A stretch of DNA of 64,000 nt, from the NCBI RefSeq assembly GCF_000471905.2, contig NW_006494931.1:498504-562503 (forward strand), given 5' to 3'. Shown piece by piece: positions 1 to 11,392 of this stretch (its first letter is position 1; the number at the start of each line of letters is the position of its first letter). The position numbers were made by a program, and so were the translations under genes. Under the pieces are notes generated by a model. That model saw only the letters and a program-made list of their open reading frames with translations. It searched no databases and had not been told where the DNA came from. This DNA comes from Amborella trichopoda (Eukaryota; Streptophyta; Magnoliopsida; Amborellales; Amborellaceae).

Positions 1-800
1 TCTGCATCAACTCTTCATGCAACAATTGAATTTTTTCTTTCAATTTAACAATTATGCCAGCCAATCCCTGTAACTGTGAAGACATAACATTATGTTTTTC
101 CTCAATTATGAGTAATGCTAAATTCTATGATTTAGCATTTTCAGCTTGCGAATTGAGGCTTGCTTCAGCTGGGGATATGGTCTTTTGTGCTCTTGTGACT
201 TCTCTAGTACTGGGATTTTTTATCTTCCATACATGTTTTTCATTTCCTGTATTTTTCTTAATCATGTAATGGAGGAAAATTTGAGGCATAACTGGAACTT
301 TGAGGGTCAAAAGCCAAGCATTCTGCAATGTGATTTTTTATTTCAGATGTTTCATGCTGATCATCCCACCCTGTAGAGACGATTTCTGAAACAGTGTGTT
401 TGGGTTTTGACTACCATAAGTCACATAATAATCCCCAACTGTAGGATCACCTTCAATATATCTCTGATGAAGCTTTTGTTGAGATGAAATTTTCTTTTTT
501 TTTTCTTTTTTGGAATTTCATCAAAATCATCTTGAAGACAAGTGGAACATTTGCAAGTATCAAACCAATTATCGAATTGTAATTCTATGTTTTCATCTTC
601 AATATCTTCTTTAGGAGGTTTTTGGTTTTATTCTAGGATTTGAACCCTTGTTTTCAGAGTTATTAACTTGTTTTACCTCATTTATCTCATGTTTTAATTC
701 AGAGATTTAGGGTTCTCTATCAACCTGGGTTTTGTTTTGCACTCTTCTAAGGAAATCATGAAAACTATAATCTTCTTTTGTCGGAACAAGAGAAGATCTT
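1..800 (-). pseudogene. caulimovirid polyprotein debris, linker region
   Basis: Read on the minus strand, this stretch continues the broken viral polyprotein that begins to its right. It shows a charged helix-like segment (ISELKHEINEVKQ, similar to PELKHDLNEVQNE near 13450 in the other copy). Further on comes a segment with the short motif EGDPTVG, which recurs in the second viral fragment near 34750. The protease and RT that should follow the zinc-knuckle region are not here, so this copy is a mosaic or deleted. Several stops and frame changes make it non-coding. The copy is cut by the window edge. Assignment to Caulimoviridae rests on the neighbouring zinc knuckle and on shared motifs with the other copies; the exact domain is uncertain. 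Confidence 0.5.
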
Positions 801-802
801 GC

Positions 803-1240
803 TTATTCAGATGGAGTTTTGGACGTGTTGATATATTGAACTAAGGCTTCCCTTTTAGCCTCTGGATCCGTTATTTTATCAATAAGATCTATAATCAGAT
901 CTTCTTCTTTTGTAAGAGTGTTGATACTTAACCCATTCATAGCAACGACTGCCTTGTAAAAATTACATTGGCAATTTTCTTCTTTTGTATTATTTTCATC
1001 ATCATCAGAATTTGAATCAGTACTACTTATGATAATATCTTCATCATCATTGATTTCTCCAATTAACATTTCATTTTCTGAATCAGAAGAATCAGAAGTT
1101 TCTTCTTTTATTTGGAGTATCTCAAATAATTGGGTTTTAAGACTATTATCTATTTCTAGAGAGTTAATTTTCCTTTTAACTCTACATTTATATTTGTAAT
1201 GGCCTACAATGCCACAATTATAAGGATATACCTTAACCAT
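803..1240 (-). pseudogene. coat-protein C-terminal region with damaged zinc knuckle
   Basis: A 145-residue minus-strand ORF. It opens with a retroviral-type knuckle that reads NCGIVGHYKYKC, followed by a basic stretch and then a very acidic, Ser/Asp-rich tail (SDSSDSENE and later DSNSDDDENN). This layout of CCHC knuckle plus acidic tail is that of the C-terminal coat-protein region of caulimovirids. The paralogue at 12950-13309 has a complete C-x2-C-x4-H-x4-C. Here the first Cys is lost because the open frame starts at a deletion junction around 1225-1240. The 'start' ATG is therefore only the first Met after that junction, not a genuine initiator. Confidence 0.75.
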
Positions 1241-1990
1241 TTAAGGAACTTAACATTTGCTTTGTTTTCGAACATGAATTCAATAAACTTTTTATGAAAA
1301 GCATCTTGAAGGGGTTTAAATTCTTTAAAGCACCATTCTGTAATTTTTGTATCTACTTAAGAATAAATTTTTTTTCTAATCCATTCTTTGTCAATATGAA
1401 ATTCATTAATTTTTTGAAGAACATATAGGCTGAACTCAAAGTCTGAAAGAGTAGGTTCAATTTTCTCCTCCTTTTGTTCGTATAAGGAATCATGGGTTTT
1501 ACCAGTGTATACCGGTTGTTGAAACAATTTTGTAGATTTTCTTAATCCTTCGAGAACAATTTTTTCATTATGGATCTTTTCATAATTTGTTTCAGGAATT
1601 GAAGAAGTAGAAGCCCTACCTGGTATACTAAGAGGGAAGTTTGTAACGGTGAGTTTGGTTCTTCTTGTAGAAGGAAATTCAATCTCAATTTCACCATTGG
1701 GGTATTCAATTATTTGTTATGTTTCGTTTTTTTCAAGAACCTTAGGTTGAGTCTCGGATTGTAGAGACCATCTTTCAGGCAATTTTATTTGAGACCATGA
1801 TACCATTTTAGGTATTACCAAATTTGATTTTTCAATATTTGTCTCTTTTGCTCGTTTTTGGCCCCTTAGGCTAGGGTACTATTGAGATTATTCTATTATT
1901 AAGCTATAGTCATACCCCAAAGGAAGACTAATGTTTCGATCGTTTGTTTCACTCTTTGTAGCCTGTTGAATTTGTGCTTAAGAATCCCTT
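1225..1990 (-). pseudogene. caulimovirid polyprotein, segment upstream of coat protein
   Basis: The minus strand here matches, with few differences by eye, the plus strand at about 6440-7222. Both read through a polyprotein stretch with motifs such as WSQIKLPERW, TRRTKLTVTNFP and KKFIEFMFEN. In the right-hand copy this stretch continues into the coat-protein region. In this copy it jumps straight to the zinc knuckle, so roughly 1.4 kb of viral sequence has been deleted. Stops interrupt every frame. The function of this segment in the virus is not known to me. Confidence 0.65.
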
Positions 1991-2348
1991 CGCCGCGACA
2001 TGATTGATCTCGTACTTTCGTTCCTGTCAGCTAAAGGACACTGGAAACGGTTAGAATTGTCTCTCAAGCCAAGCCTGCATTCGGAAACGGTAGAAAAGCC
2101 GTCAATCAAAGGAAAGTCCCCACGCCCCCCTTGTGTCCATCGCGCATGCGGTCTCCTACAACGACAGGGTTCACCGGGTTGTTTCCAAAAGGCTTTTAAG
2201 AGAAACCAGCGATAGCGCAGTTCGTTCTCTACGTGTTGTATGTCCTCTCCAACTTGAGTGAGTCTTTATGCGATATCCATAGTTCATCAACCGTGCTAAT
2301 AAAAAAAGTCTTTGAATTTCTTTTAGAGCACGAAGGCTTATCGAGCCT

Positions 2349-2357
2349 CTATTTATA
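2349..2357 (-). promoter_or_regulatory. TATA box of left viral copy
   Basis: The minus strand reads CTCTATAAATAGAGG. This is a near-perfect plant TATA box and the exact counterpart of the one at 6066-6074. It lies upstream of the polyprotein remnants in the same orientation, as expected for a pararetroviral promoter. No activity can be inferred from sequence alone. Confidence 0.5.
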
Positions 2358-3479
2358 GAGTGTAGAGTAATCCAGCCATGCGGCACGAATTTGATGGCAA
2401 GCACAATCCTTACTAGTTTTTCATTCCGCAATTGAGTACTATCATGCTTGTGTTGTGAACAAACTAACTACCTTGCGAAGCAACACGCCCCCCCAATCAC
2501 GCTGCCTGTGTGAACAAACAAAGAAACAAGCTTTGCACAACCTGCTTCTGCAGTTCTACCTAATCGATCGCAGTGAAGTAAGTAGTTCCGCTGACAGACC
2601 TTTTTGTTGTGCTTGTTTTATGGTTCATCCTTCCTTGCTTCCAAGGCTTCCTCGATCCGGTTCGTGCCCCTTCCCCACCGGCCTTGGCTATTTAAGCTTT
2701 GCTTTATTGCTTCTCCCCTGCCTCTCTTCTAACTAAGCCTAATTCTCCCCTTTCACTTTTCCTACCCCACCCAAGACCCTATTTAGCACACCGTTGGCTT
2801 GAAACCGGTTCCAATGTGAAACATTATTTAAGAATTCCTCTTCCATTTAATAAATTTTCATTCTTTTGTGACAGGAATTCAATTAATTCCCTACCCCACT
2901 TTTGGAAAAGAATTTGACCTATCTTAGATTTCTTTGAAAATTCATTCTGCTTTCGACTACTAGACACTATTCCCTTCATTTTCATTATTTGCTTTGGAAG
3001 AGAATAAGGCTTCGCTTCAAGTTTTTTCTCTTCGCTTTGTTTGAAGCTCAAATTCAAATGAAAATTAAGCACTTTTGTTTGCTATACTCTTTCTTCTTCT
3101 CATCCTTTACCTATACCCACATGGAAAGGAATTCCTTTCTATCCCCAGCTCTTGCACCCTTACTTTTCCTCTGTCCTTTGCCCTCTTCTAGCTCTGCTAT
3201 ACTTCATTAATTACTTCATTCCTTGGAAAGATTACTTCTCTTCTTCTGCCCCCTTTCTCCCTTCAGCCTAATCTTTGCTTCCGAAAGGAAATACTAGGGC
3301 AAGCTGCGATCTAATACTTAACAGAAGAGTAGTGTTAAGTCCCTTCATCACTGTCCTGTGACGGAATCAGTGAAAGGAATTAACTTAGGATGAATCAGTT
3401 GGGAGTTCCTTATGTCACTCTCGAGGTGGCACAAAGGCAACGAAGAACGCAAGCCGGGAGGGCAAAGCTTGTAGAATTA

Positions 3480-4030
3480 GAGAAAAGAGCGTTGTGGTAG
3501 AGCGCGCAGAGCTGAAACAACTCCTCGGTGGGGAGCGTGATGCGAAACAACGCTGGTCCAAGGTTTGACGAAAACTGATTTCTTCTTTTGAGTATGTGAT
3601 GTGATCACAGAGGGGTGGAGGGAGCGAGCGTTGTGTTAGAGCGCGCAGAGATGAAACAACTCTTGGGTAGGGAGCGTGAGGCGAGACAACGTTGGTCCAA
3701 GATTTGACGAAAATTTATCTCTTCTTCTGAGTATGTGATGTGAACATAGAGGGTCGGAGGGAGCGAGTTCGGTATACGTAATGAGCTAGTAAAGGTATGA
3801 TATTTCATCCATGAGTTAACGAGGAAGGAAAGTCAAGTGATCCTCGAAAGAGGGAATATGATGACAATCCGATCTCCCTTTCACAAAGATTAGAAGCCTC
3901 TTGACTGATATCGCGAGACGTTACAATGCTGAGTTAACGAGGAAGGGAAGTCAAGTGATCTTCGGAAGAGGGAACATGATGACAATCCGATCTCCCTTTA
4001 GATGCCTCTTGACTGACATCACGAGACATT
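3480..4030. repeat. two local tandem duplications inside left IR1 arm
   Basis: A unit of about 139 bp beginning GTTGTGGTAGAGCGCGCAG (3491) recurs at 3630. A unit of about 118 bp beginning GAGTTAACGAGGAAGG (3813) recurs at 3931. The right arm has only one copy of each (around 4600-4900). The duplications therefore arose after the inverted duplication, or were lost from the right arm. Confidence 0.75.
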
Positions 4031-4033
4031 ACA

Positions 4034-4415
4034 ATGCTTACCTATGTTGATGGGCTTCCTCTGCATATCAGTTTCGTTCAAGTTGTAGTTAAACCCTTAA
4101 CTAGAATTGGGTTAAATAACTCGGTTTTATTATGTTTAAGAGATAACAGACATAGAAGGTTCTCTGACTCTCTTTTAGGAATCGTTGAATCTAGTCTTTG
4201 CAACAGCCCAATTTATTTTAATTGTTTTCCAAATTTCTTTGTACTCCTTTTTGATCCAAATCTTTTAAAGGTTTTAACCTTAAACCTAAAAAACACAAGG
4301 GTTTGATATGGACCCTGGTTCTCAAAATCTGGCTTTTGTTTACAGAATATGTTACAAAGTCATGAATACCCTATGCCCAAATGCTAAGCAAATGGACACT
4401 AAAGTTCAGACTGTT
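4034..4415 (+). pseudogene. caulimovirid movement-protein fragment
   Basis: A 90-codon open frame, continued in a shifted frame to about 4415. It carries the viral movement-protein (30K-superfamily) signature region: a run with LLCLRDNRHRRFSDSLLGI, then CFPNFFVLLFDPNLLKVLTL, then YRICYKVMNTLCPN. The second viral fragment near 34070-34250 has the equivalent region (VPNFTMTLADPNMLKALKV). The piece lies in the spacer between the two arms of IR1, and both arms lack a movement-protein region where one would be expected. It is truncated at both ends and frameshifted. Confidence 0.75.
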
Positions 4416-4539
4416 TTCTCCTCGATCATACACCACCTTCAGCTGCGCTTCTTTTCATTAGTCTGATCAACTTTAGTGATCCCAGCTTGGGCACCTTGTA
4501 GCCGTAGGGCCTAGAGGAATTTTTTTTTCTAGTAATGGG

Positions 4540-7222
4540 AGAGGAAGCCCATCAACATAAGTAAGCGCTGTAATGTCTCGCGACGTCAGTCAAGAGGCTT
4601 CTAATCTTTGGGAGTGGGAGATCGGATTGTCATCATGTTTCCTCTTCCGAGGATCACTTGACTTCCCTTTCTGGTTAACTCAAGGATGAAATATCATACC
4701 TTTACTGGCTCGTTACGTATACTGAACCCTCTCCCTCTGCCCCTTTGTGTTTACATCACATACTCAGAAGAAGAAATCAGTTTTCATCAAACCTTCGGCC
4801 AGCGCTGTCTCGCCTCACGCTCCCTACCTAAGAGTCGTTTCAGCTCTACGCGCTCTACCATTGCACTCCTTTCTCTAATTCTACGAGGTTTGCCCTCCCA
4901 GCTCGCGTTCTTCGATGCCTTTGTGCCACCTCGAGAGTGACAGAAGGAACTCCCAACTATCGACCTATTCAGTAATATCCAATTGATGGTGATTTCGCTC
5001 TTATCCTATACTTAGTTCCATCTTGAGTTAATTCCTTTCACTGATTCCATCACATGACAGTGATGAAGGGACTGAACACTACTCTTCTGTAAAGTATTAG
5101 ATCATAGCTTGCGCTAGTTATTTCCTTTCGTGAAGGGAAGATTAGGCTGAAGGGAGAAAGGGGGCAGAAGAAGAGAAGTAATGAGTGGAAAAGGGAATTC
5201 TTATTCTTGTCCAAGGAATGAGGTAATTAATGATTAATGAAGTATAGCAGAGCTAGAAGAGGGCAAAGGACAGAGGAGAAGTAGGGGTGTAAGAGCTGGG
5301 GATAGAAAGGAATTCCTTACCTATGTGGGTATAGGTAAAGGATGAGGAGAAGAAAGAGTGAAGGGCACAAAGTGCTTAATTTTCATTTGAATTTGAGCTT
5401 CAAACAAAGCAAAGAGAAAAAACTTGAAGCGAAGCCTTATTCTCTTCCAAAGCAAAGAATGAAAATGAACAGAATAAAGTCTAGTAACCAAAAGCAGAAT
5501 GAATTTCCAAAGAAGTCTAGGATAGGTCAAATTCTTTTCCAAGGGTGGGGTAGGGAATTAATTGAATTCCTTTCACGAAAGAATGAAAATTTATTAAATG
5601 GAAGAGGAATTCTTGAATAATATTTCACGTAGGAACCGGCTTCAAGCAAGTGGTGCGCTAAATAGGGTTTTGGGTGGGGTAGGAAAAGTGAAAGGGAAGC
5701 ACTGGGCTTAACTAGAACAGAGGTGGGGGAGAAGCAATAAAGCAGAGCTCATATAGTCAGGGCCGGTGGAGAAGGGGCACGATCCGGATGGAGGAAGCCT
5801 TGGAAGCAAGGATGGATGGACAACAAAATGGTCTGCCAGCGGAACTACTTACTTCACAACGATCGATTAGGCGAAGTTGCTGAAGCTGGTTGTGCAAAGT
5901 TTGTTTGCTTGTTTGTTCACACATGCAGCGTGATTGAGGGGGGCGTGTTGCTTCTCAAGGTAGTTAGTTTGTTCACAACATAGGCATAATAGTACTCAAC
6001 TGCGGAACGAAAAACTAGTAAGGTTTGTGCCTGCCATCGTCGCGTGGCTGGATTACTCTACACTCTATAAATAGAGGCTCGATAAGCCTTCGTGGTCTAA
6101 AAGAAAACCAAAGACTTTTTTTGTTAGCGCGGTTGATGAACTATGGATATCTCATAAAGGCTCGCTCAAGTTGGAGAGGAGATACAACACGTAGAGAACG
6201 AACTGCTCGATTGCTGGTTGCTCTTAAGAGCCTTTTGGATACACCTCGGTGAACCTTGCCGTTGTAGGAGACCGCATGCGCGCGATGGACACAAGGGGGG
6301 TGTAGGGATTTTCCTTTGATTGACAGCTTTTCTACCGATTCCGAATGCAGGCTTGGTTTGAGAGGCAGCTCTAACCTATCTCGTTTCCAGTGTCCTATAG
6401 TTGATAGGCGCGAAGGTACGAGATCAATCATGTCGAGGTAAAGGGATTCTTAAGCACAAATTCAACTAGCTACAAAGAGTGAAACAGACGATCTAAACAC
6501 TAGTCTTCCTTTGGGGTATGACTATAACTTGATAATAGAATAATCTCAATAGTAGCCTAACCTAAATGGTCGGAAACGAGCAAAATAGACAAATATTGAA
6601 AAATCGTATTTGGTAATACCTAAAATGGTATCATGGTCTCAAATAAAATTGCTTGAAAGATGGTCTTTACAATTCGAGACTCAACCTAAGGTTCTTGAAA
6701 ATAACGAACCAGAAAAAATAATTGAATAACCCCAATGGTGAATTTGAGATTGAATTTCCTTCTACAAGAAGAACCAAACTCACCGTTACAAACTTCCCTC
6801 CTAGGATAGCAGGTAGGGCTTCTACTTCTTAGTTCCTGAATTAAATTATGAAAAGATCCATAATGAAAAAATTATTCTTGAAGGATTAAGAAAATCTACA
6901 GAATAGTTTCAACAACTGGTATACACTGTTAAAACCCCTGATTCCTTATACGAACAAAAGGAGGAGCAAGCTGACTCTTTCAGACTTTGAGTTCAGTTTG
7001 TATGTTCTCATTCAGACTTTGAGTTCAGCCTATATGTTCTTCAAAAAATTAAGAAGTTTCATACTGACAACGAATAAATTAGAAAAGATTTTTGTTTTGA
7101 AGAAAATACAAAAATTAATGGTTGTTTAAAGAATTTAAAAAACCCCTTCAAGATGCATTTCATAAAAAGTTTATTGAATTTATGTTCGAAAACAGAACTA
7201 ATGTTAAGTTCTTTAAATGGTT
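4540..7222. repeat. right arm of inverted repeat IR1
   Basis: Reverse complement of 1225-4045. The part from about 4540 to 6430 holds a possible promoter (TATA box at 6066) but no recognisable protein. From about 6440 to 7222 it is viral polyprotein. The spacer to the left arm is about 0.5 kb. The inner 2 kb could be a viral intergenic/leader region. Its run of CTTCGCTTCAAG- and TTCCTTTCGTGAAGG-like words also recalls plant mitochondrial intergenic DNA. I cannot decide between these. Confidence 0.85.
6066..6074 (+). promoter_or_regulatory. TATA box of right viral copy
   Basis: CTCTATAAATAGAGGCTCG at 6064-6082 contains a canonical TATA box. It is mirrored exactly in the left arm. The next viral coding remnant starts about 450 bp downstream, a reasonable pararetroviral leader length. 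The primer-binding site expected for a caulimovirid (complement of initiator tRNA-Met) was not found nearby. Confidence 0.5.
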
Positions 7223-7700
7223 AAATCTTTAAAGAAAAGGGAATACCTATACCAACTTTCCCTGAGCCTGAGTCAAATATTTATATGACTAAAAAACTTT
7301 TCAAACTTTTCACACGGGAGATGGTAAAACTATCGAATCTATTCATCCTTCTGAAACTAGCCTTCAGCTCAAAGGAGAAAAATGGAAACTAAAGCTTCCC
7401 CTTTCAAACAGAGGTCAAAAAGATAATGAAAATCAAATTTCTAAGCTTGATGGTAGCCCCCACATAATTGAACAAAATTATTATACAAATTTATTCCTAC
7501 AAATGTTGGGAAAACAAATAACCAGGATAGAAAGTACTCTAAATGCCATAAAAATTAGGGACAAAACAGATAAAATCAGAAAAGCCTAAAAAGGCTTTAT
7601 TATTTAAACCTCCACCTGTTATTGAGACAAGAAAGTTTAGTCTGCAAGGTATAAAGAGAAAATAGGACAAAAAAGAGCTTGTAGAGGAATTAGTTAAACG
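6540..7700 (+). pseudogene. caulimovirid polyprotein, segment upstream of coat protein
   Basis: Plus-strand counterpart of 1225-1990 with extra downstream sequence. Frames are interrupted repeatedly, but stretches such as KKFIEFMFEN-like and GIPIPTFPEPESN remain readable. This part joins the leader region directly and has no movement-protein region before it, the same junction as in the left arm. The region is non-functional. Assignment depends on contiguity with the coat-protein part that follows. Confidence 0.6.
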
Positions 7701-7710
7701 ACTATCAAAC

Positions 7711-8256
7711 TTGAATATTTCTGATAAGGATAAAGGAAAAGCCCCCACTGTGGGCAACGTTCAGGTCTTACAAAAAGACCAACACGATTCTGATCAAGAA
7801 ATAAAAGACATTGAGGATGCTTTTAAAGGTGAAAGCTTAGATGTTGATAGAATAGATTATGGAAGAAAAGTGAAGCCTGTGTCTCAAACTAGGATGTATT
7901 ACCCCCGACCTACTCCTGTAGATCTTCAAATTGAAGAAGATTTGATTGCCAGTTCTGTTTCTAACTCAGGCAAATCCATAGTTAATTGAAATATCAATGG
8001 AATGTATGAAAATCAAATTCTTGATTTAATAAAGCATGTGACCATGTACGCTACTGCGTGTAAAACTAGTGGTAATAAGGACCACGAAATTGCCAAAGTA
8101 ATAGTTTGTGGTTTTACTGTCTGGCTTAGAAGCTTGTGGGGTTTCCATCTTGATGAAGCTGCCAGAGATCAAATATTAAATTCCAGTAAACAATGGATTG
8201 TTAAAACAAAAATAGCTCCTGGACAAATTCATGAATCTGTTGTTGATGAAAGAGAC
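7711..8256 (+). pseudogene. coat-protein N-terminal part, interrupted by LINE
   Basis: Two ORFs in one frame, separated by one stop near 7989. They read an acidic region (DSDQEIKDIEDAF) and then a helical region (QILDLIKHVTMYATACK, WLRSLWGFHLDEAARDQIL), as in caulimovirid capsid precursors. The open frame ends where a poly(T) run begins at 8259, the 3' tail of a minus-strand LINE. The coat-protein sequence resumes after the LINE at about 12522 in another frame, so the LINE insertion, not only point decay, destroyed the gene. Confidence 0.75.
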
Positions 8257-8419
8257 AGTTTTTTTTTTTTGGGAGTGTCAGTGGGGGAGAAGGCCCCCTA
8301 CCCATTTTTCATTAATAAAAAACCAGAGGAAAACAATTAAGGTTCAACCCTATGAAAGGGCACTTGCGTCAAATCATGTAATAAAAGAGAAGAAAGAAAC
8401 TCTGGTGGTCTATGGTGCC

Positions 8420-8789
8420 ACATAGTGGCACATGGGCCAGCAGCTGCCCTCTTAGCCAGGCCATCAGCAATCATGTTAGCCTCACGAAAGACATGTGTGA
8501 TGGGTCATCGATGAGAAGACAGTCTTATGCAACAATTGTCAACAATCGTCTTTGGCCTCCATGGAGCATTGCATTGATTCTGAATGACATTCACAAGCAA
8601 AGTCGAGTCACTTTCAATCTGAGTTGGAAAGCAATTACTTTGAATGATCAATTGAACTCCTTCCTCGAAAGCCAAAAATTCTGCATGGTTGTTGGAAGCA
8701 GGACCAAGGTACTTTGCAAAAGCCGCAATAAAACCACCCGCACTGTTCCTGGTAACTCCACCACCACCTGCTAAGCCTGGATTTCTCAA
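8420..8789 (-). pseudogene. LINE RNase H domain
   Basis: The minus-strand ORF starts LAGGGGVTRNSAGGFIAAFA, continues with NNHAEFLAFEEGVQLI and ESDSTLLVNVI, and ends in another frame with HVFREANMIADGLAK (about 8460-8500). This is the order G-G-x-x-R-D/N, AE-x-x-A, D-S, and REAN..AD-LA of plant RVT_3-type RNase H. The domain is almost whole but split by a frameshift near 8505. Confidence 0.85.
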
Positions 8790-9389
8790 GGAAGCCCCAT
8801 CAATATTCAGTTTGTAATTGTGAGTTAGGAAAAGACCATGCTACTGAGGTAAAGGTTGCAGCTCTCTGCTACTGCCAAGTTATTCGAAGGCTACCAATGA
8901 TTGCCTTTTCTGATAAATGAAAAGACCATTTCTTAACTTCTGCTAGTGCCTCATCATTCTTGGTAATCCTTTTAACAATAAGCTCTCTCCTGGTCGCTCT
9001 TAACTCAAAAACTTTTCTGTTGCACTCTTCCCATAGAAACCAAGTAGCAGTAAAAAAGATGGAAGACCAAATATTACGAAGTCCATGTGATTTAAATCTG
9101 AAGACTAGCCGCCACCTGAGTAGATTAGGGATAGAGGTACCAAGGACAAACTTTTTCCACATCTCCAAGCAAGTGATCTCCATACATCCTGCGCAAAGGC
9201 ATATTGAAACAACAGATGAAAAAGATTGTCATCATGGTTACTGCAAAAGGGTAATCGATTATGCAAGGCCAACCATGAAAACCACTTCGCCCTTGGGCGG
9301 CATTTGGAGAACCAAAGTGCACGGAAAATAGGTTGTGAAGAACCTTGATGCCAAATAAAATCCCATGCCCTTTTAATAGAAAAGATTCA

Positions 9390-11323
9390 TCAGCAGAATG
9401 AATCCAAAACCAGTGAGTCCTTTTTGGGCTGTAGAGGGAGAGTATAATTCTGGACCGCTCTCCATATATTCCTCAAAGAATCAGATGTGGGATGCGGCAG
9501 AAGCCACCCTTGAGGAGCTCCATTGCTAAAAGCTGAAACCCTCCTTCCTACTGTAGCCCCCAAAGCTTCGTGGATAAGAGGGTGACCTGCTAACCATGGG
9601 TCCATCCAGAAATCCACCAACTGACCATTACCGATATTCCACAACACATTGCCTCGCAAATGAAATAAGCTAAGTAAAATCCCCTTCCATACATGAGAAC
9701 ATCCTCTTCTGCCTTCAGCCTCCCAAATAGGGGAATTTCTAAAATATCAATGTTTGAAAAATTGTGCCAACAATGCAGATGGATTTTCCAAAATCCTCCA
9801 TGCTAACTGCATCATACCTACGATATTGAAATCTACCATATCCCTTACCTCAAGACCTCCTTCAGCCATAGGGAGGCACACTGTTTTCATTTTATCAGAT
9901 GAACACCTCTTTTTTCTGCCTCACTGGCCCATAAGAAGTTTCTTTGTAGTCTCTCTATCATATTACCTGTTTTCTTCCGAAGAATGAAGGATAATAGCAA
10001 GAAAACCGATGAAGCCCCTAAAATAGACTTAAGCAGCTGAAGTCGACCGGCATATGAGAGGCATAAAGGTTACTAAGACCCGATCTTACCAAACACCTTA
10101 CCCACCAGATTATGGCAATAACTGTGCTTCAGATGTCCACGAAATAATGGTAGGCCCAAATAGCGGACCGGAAGAAACCCTTCAACAAGCTTTAACTCCG
10201 TCAGAATTCTCCCGCGTCCTCCTCGTGGAGCCCCAAAGAAAAAGACCTTGCTTTTAGAAGAGTTCCAAATCTGACCAGTACTCCTTCAAACTTATGAATA
10301 AGTACGTGTATAGCTGTGGCATAGAGATGGAATCCTCACAGAAAATAAGCACATCATCAGCATAAAAGAGATGTGAAACCCCATATTCACACCCTGAAGG
10401 GAACGCCCTGTGAACCATGCCTTGTAAAAAAGCGCAATCAAGCTAACGACTAAAAAGATCCATGACCAGCAAAAAAAGATAAGGAGATAGAGGATCCCCT
10501 TGCCTCAAACCTCGTTTACCTTTAAAAAAACCTTTGGGTGAGCCATTCCTCAGAACAGAGAAAGAAGTTGTGGAAATACATAAGTGAACCTAAGAAATAA
10601 ATATCTCCGGAAAACCCAAAACATGCATCCTACCCACTATAAAATCTTTGGAAACTCTGTCGTAGGCACTGCTCAAATTGATTTGCAGACACATTTTAGG
10701 ACGATCTGAGTTCTTATGGCAAAGAGACATAAGCTCGTTTGCCATGAGAGTATTATCAGTAATAAGCCTACCTTTCAAAAAAGTAGTCACCTAGGGTCAA
10801 TAAAATCAGTAAGAACAACTCGTAGGCGATTAGAGATTATTTTGTTGATGATTTTGTATAAAACATTACACAACCCTATAGGTTGAAAATCTTTCATCAC
10901 CCTAGGAGCATCAACTTTAGGAATCAGACAACTGAAGGTGGAATGGATTTGCTTGAGCAGCTTACCCTTAGTGAAGAAATCTTTAACGGTCAGAAAAAGA
11001 TCCGTTTTAATGACTTCCCATCCAAACTTGTAGAATTCCATTAAAAAGCCATATGGTCCTGGAGCACTTTCATTTTTCATATCCCAAATACATGCTTTAA
11101 TTTCCTCCATAGATACTGCGTCCACTAATTTGTCCTTCTGAGAAGAATTGAGATGGAAAGGCGGCAAGGCCTGATCAACCATGTGAAGATCAACATTGCT
11201 TTCTTGAGCAAGTAAGTCTTTGAAATAACCACTCATATGATTTTCAATATCATCCTCAGTAGACAAGAGATTTCCATTTTGATCTTTCAAAGATATAATT
11301 CTATCAGACCTCCTTCTGACCAC
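9390..11323 (-). pseudogene. LINE reverse transcriptase and linker
   Basis: The ORF at 11323-10787 carries the RT N-terminal region (SAPGPYGFLMEFYK, LIPKVDAPRVMKDFQPIGLCN). The ORF at 10790-10590 carries the LITDN..ANEL region and motif A. Motif A reads LQINLSSAYDRV, with Asn where the catalytic Asp usually stands. Motif C reads HLFYADDVLIFCEDS (about 10350) and is intact. [14 protein letters not shown] motif lies near 10500. The C-terminal linker follows at 9659-9390 (GNGQLVDFWMDPW). Stops and frame changes occur about every 200-500 bp. Confidence 0.9.
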
Positions 11324-11392
11324 AGTCGATAAGTGAAAATATTTGGTATTGGAGTCCCCCTCTTTTAACCAGTTTTTTCTTGACTTTTGCCT

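Larger units (their letters stand above)
1225..4045. repeat. left arm of inverted repeat IR1
   Basis: This arm is the reverse complement of about 4540-7222. Matching landmarks are the block around ATTTATAGAG at 2351 (CTCTATAAAT at 6064), the Met/Thr segment around 3120 (mirrored near 5300), and the block GTTGATGGGCTTCCTC near 4045 (mirrored as GAGGAAGCCCATCAAC at 4546). The arms differ by scattered substitutions and small indels, at a glance around one base in ten to fifteen. The outer 0.75 kb is viral polyprotein. The inner 2 kb is not recognisable protein-coding sequence, and its base composition looks less AT-rich than the viral part. Confidence 0.85.

Noticed and set aside
634..650. tRNA gene, minus strand (GGTTCAAATCC T-loop-like)
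   Set aside because: Only the T-arm-like word is present. No acceptor stem, D-arm or anticodon arm could be folded around it, and it lies in polyprotein-derived sequence.
803..1240. Host CCHC zinc-finger protein gene
   Set aside because: It is the deleted coat-protein region of a caulimovirid copy. The matching intact arrangement is at 12950-13309.
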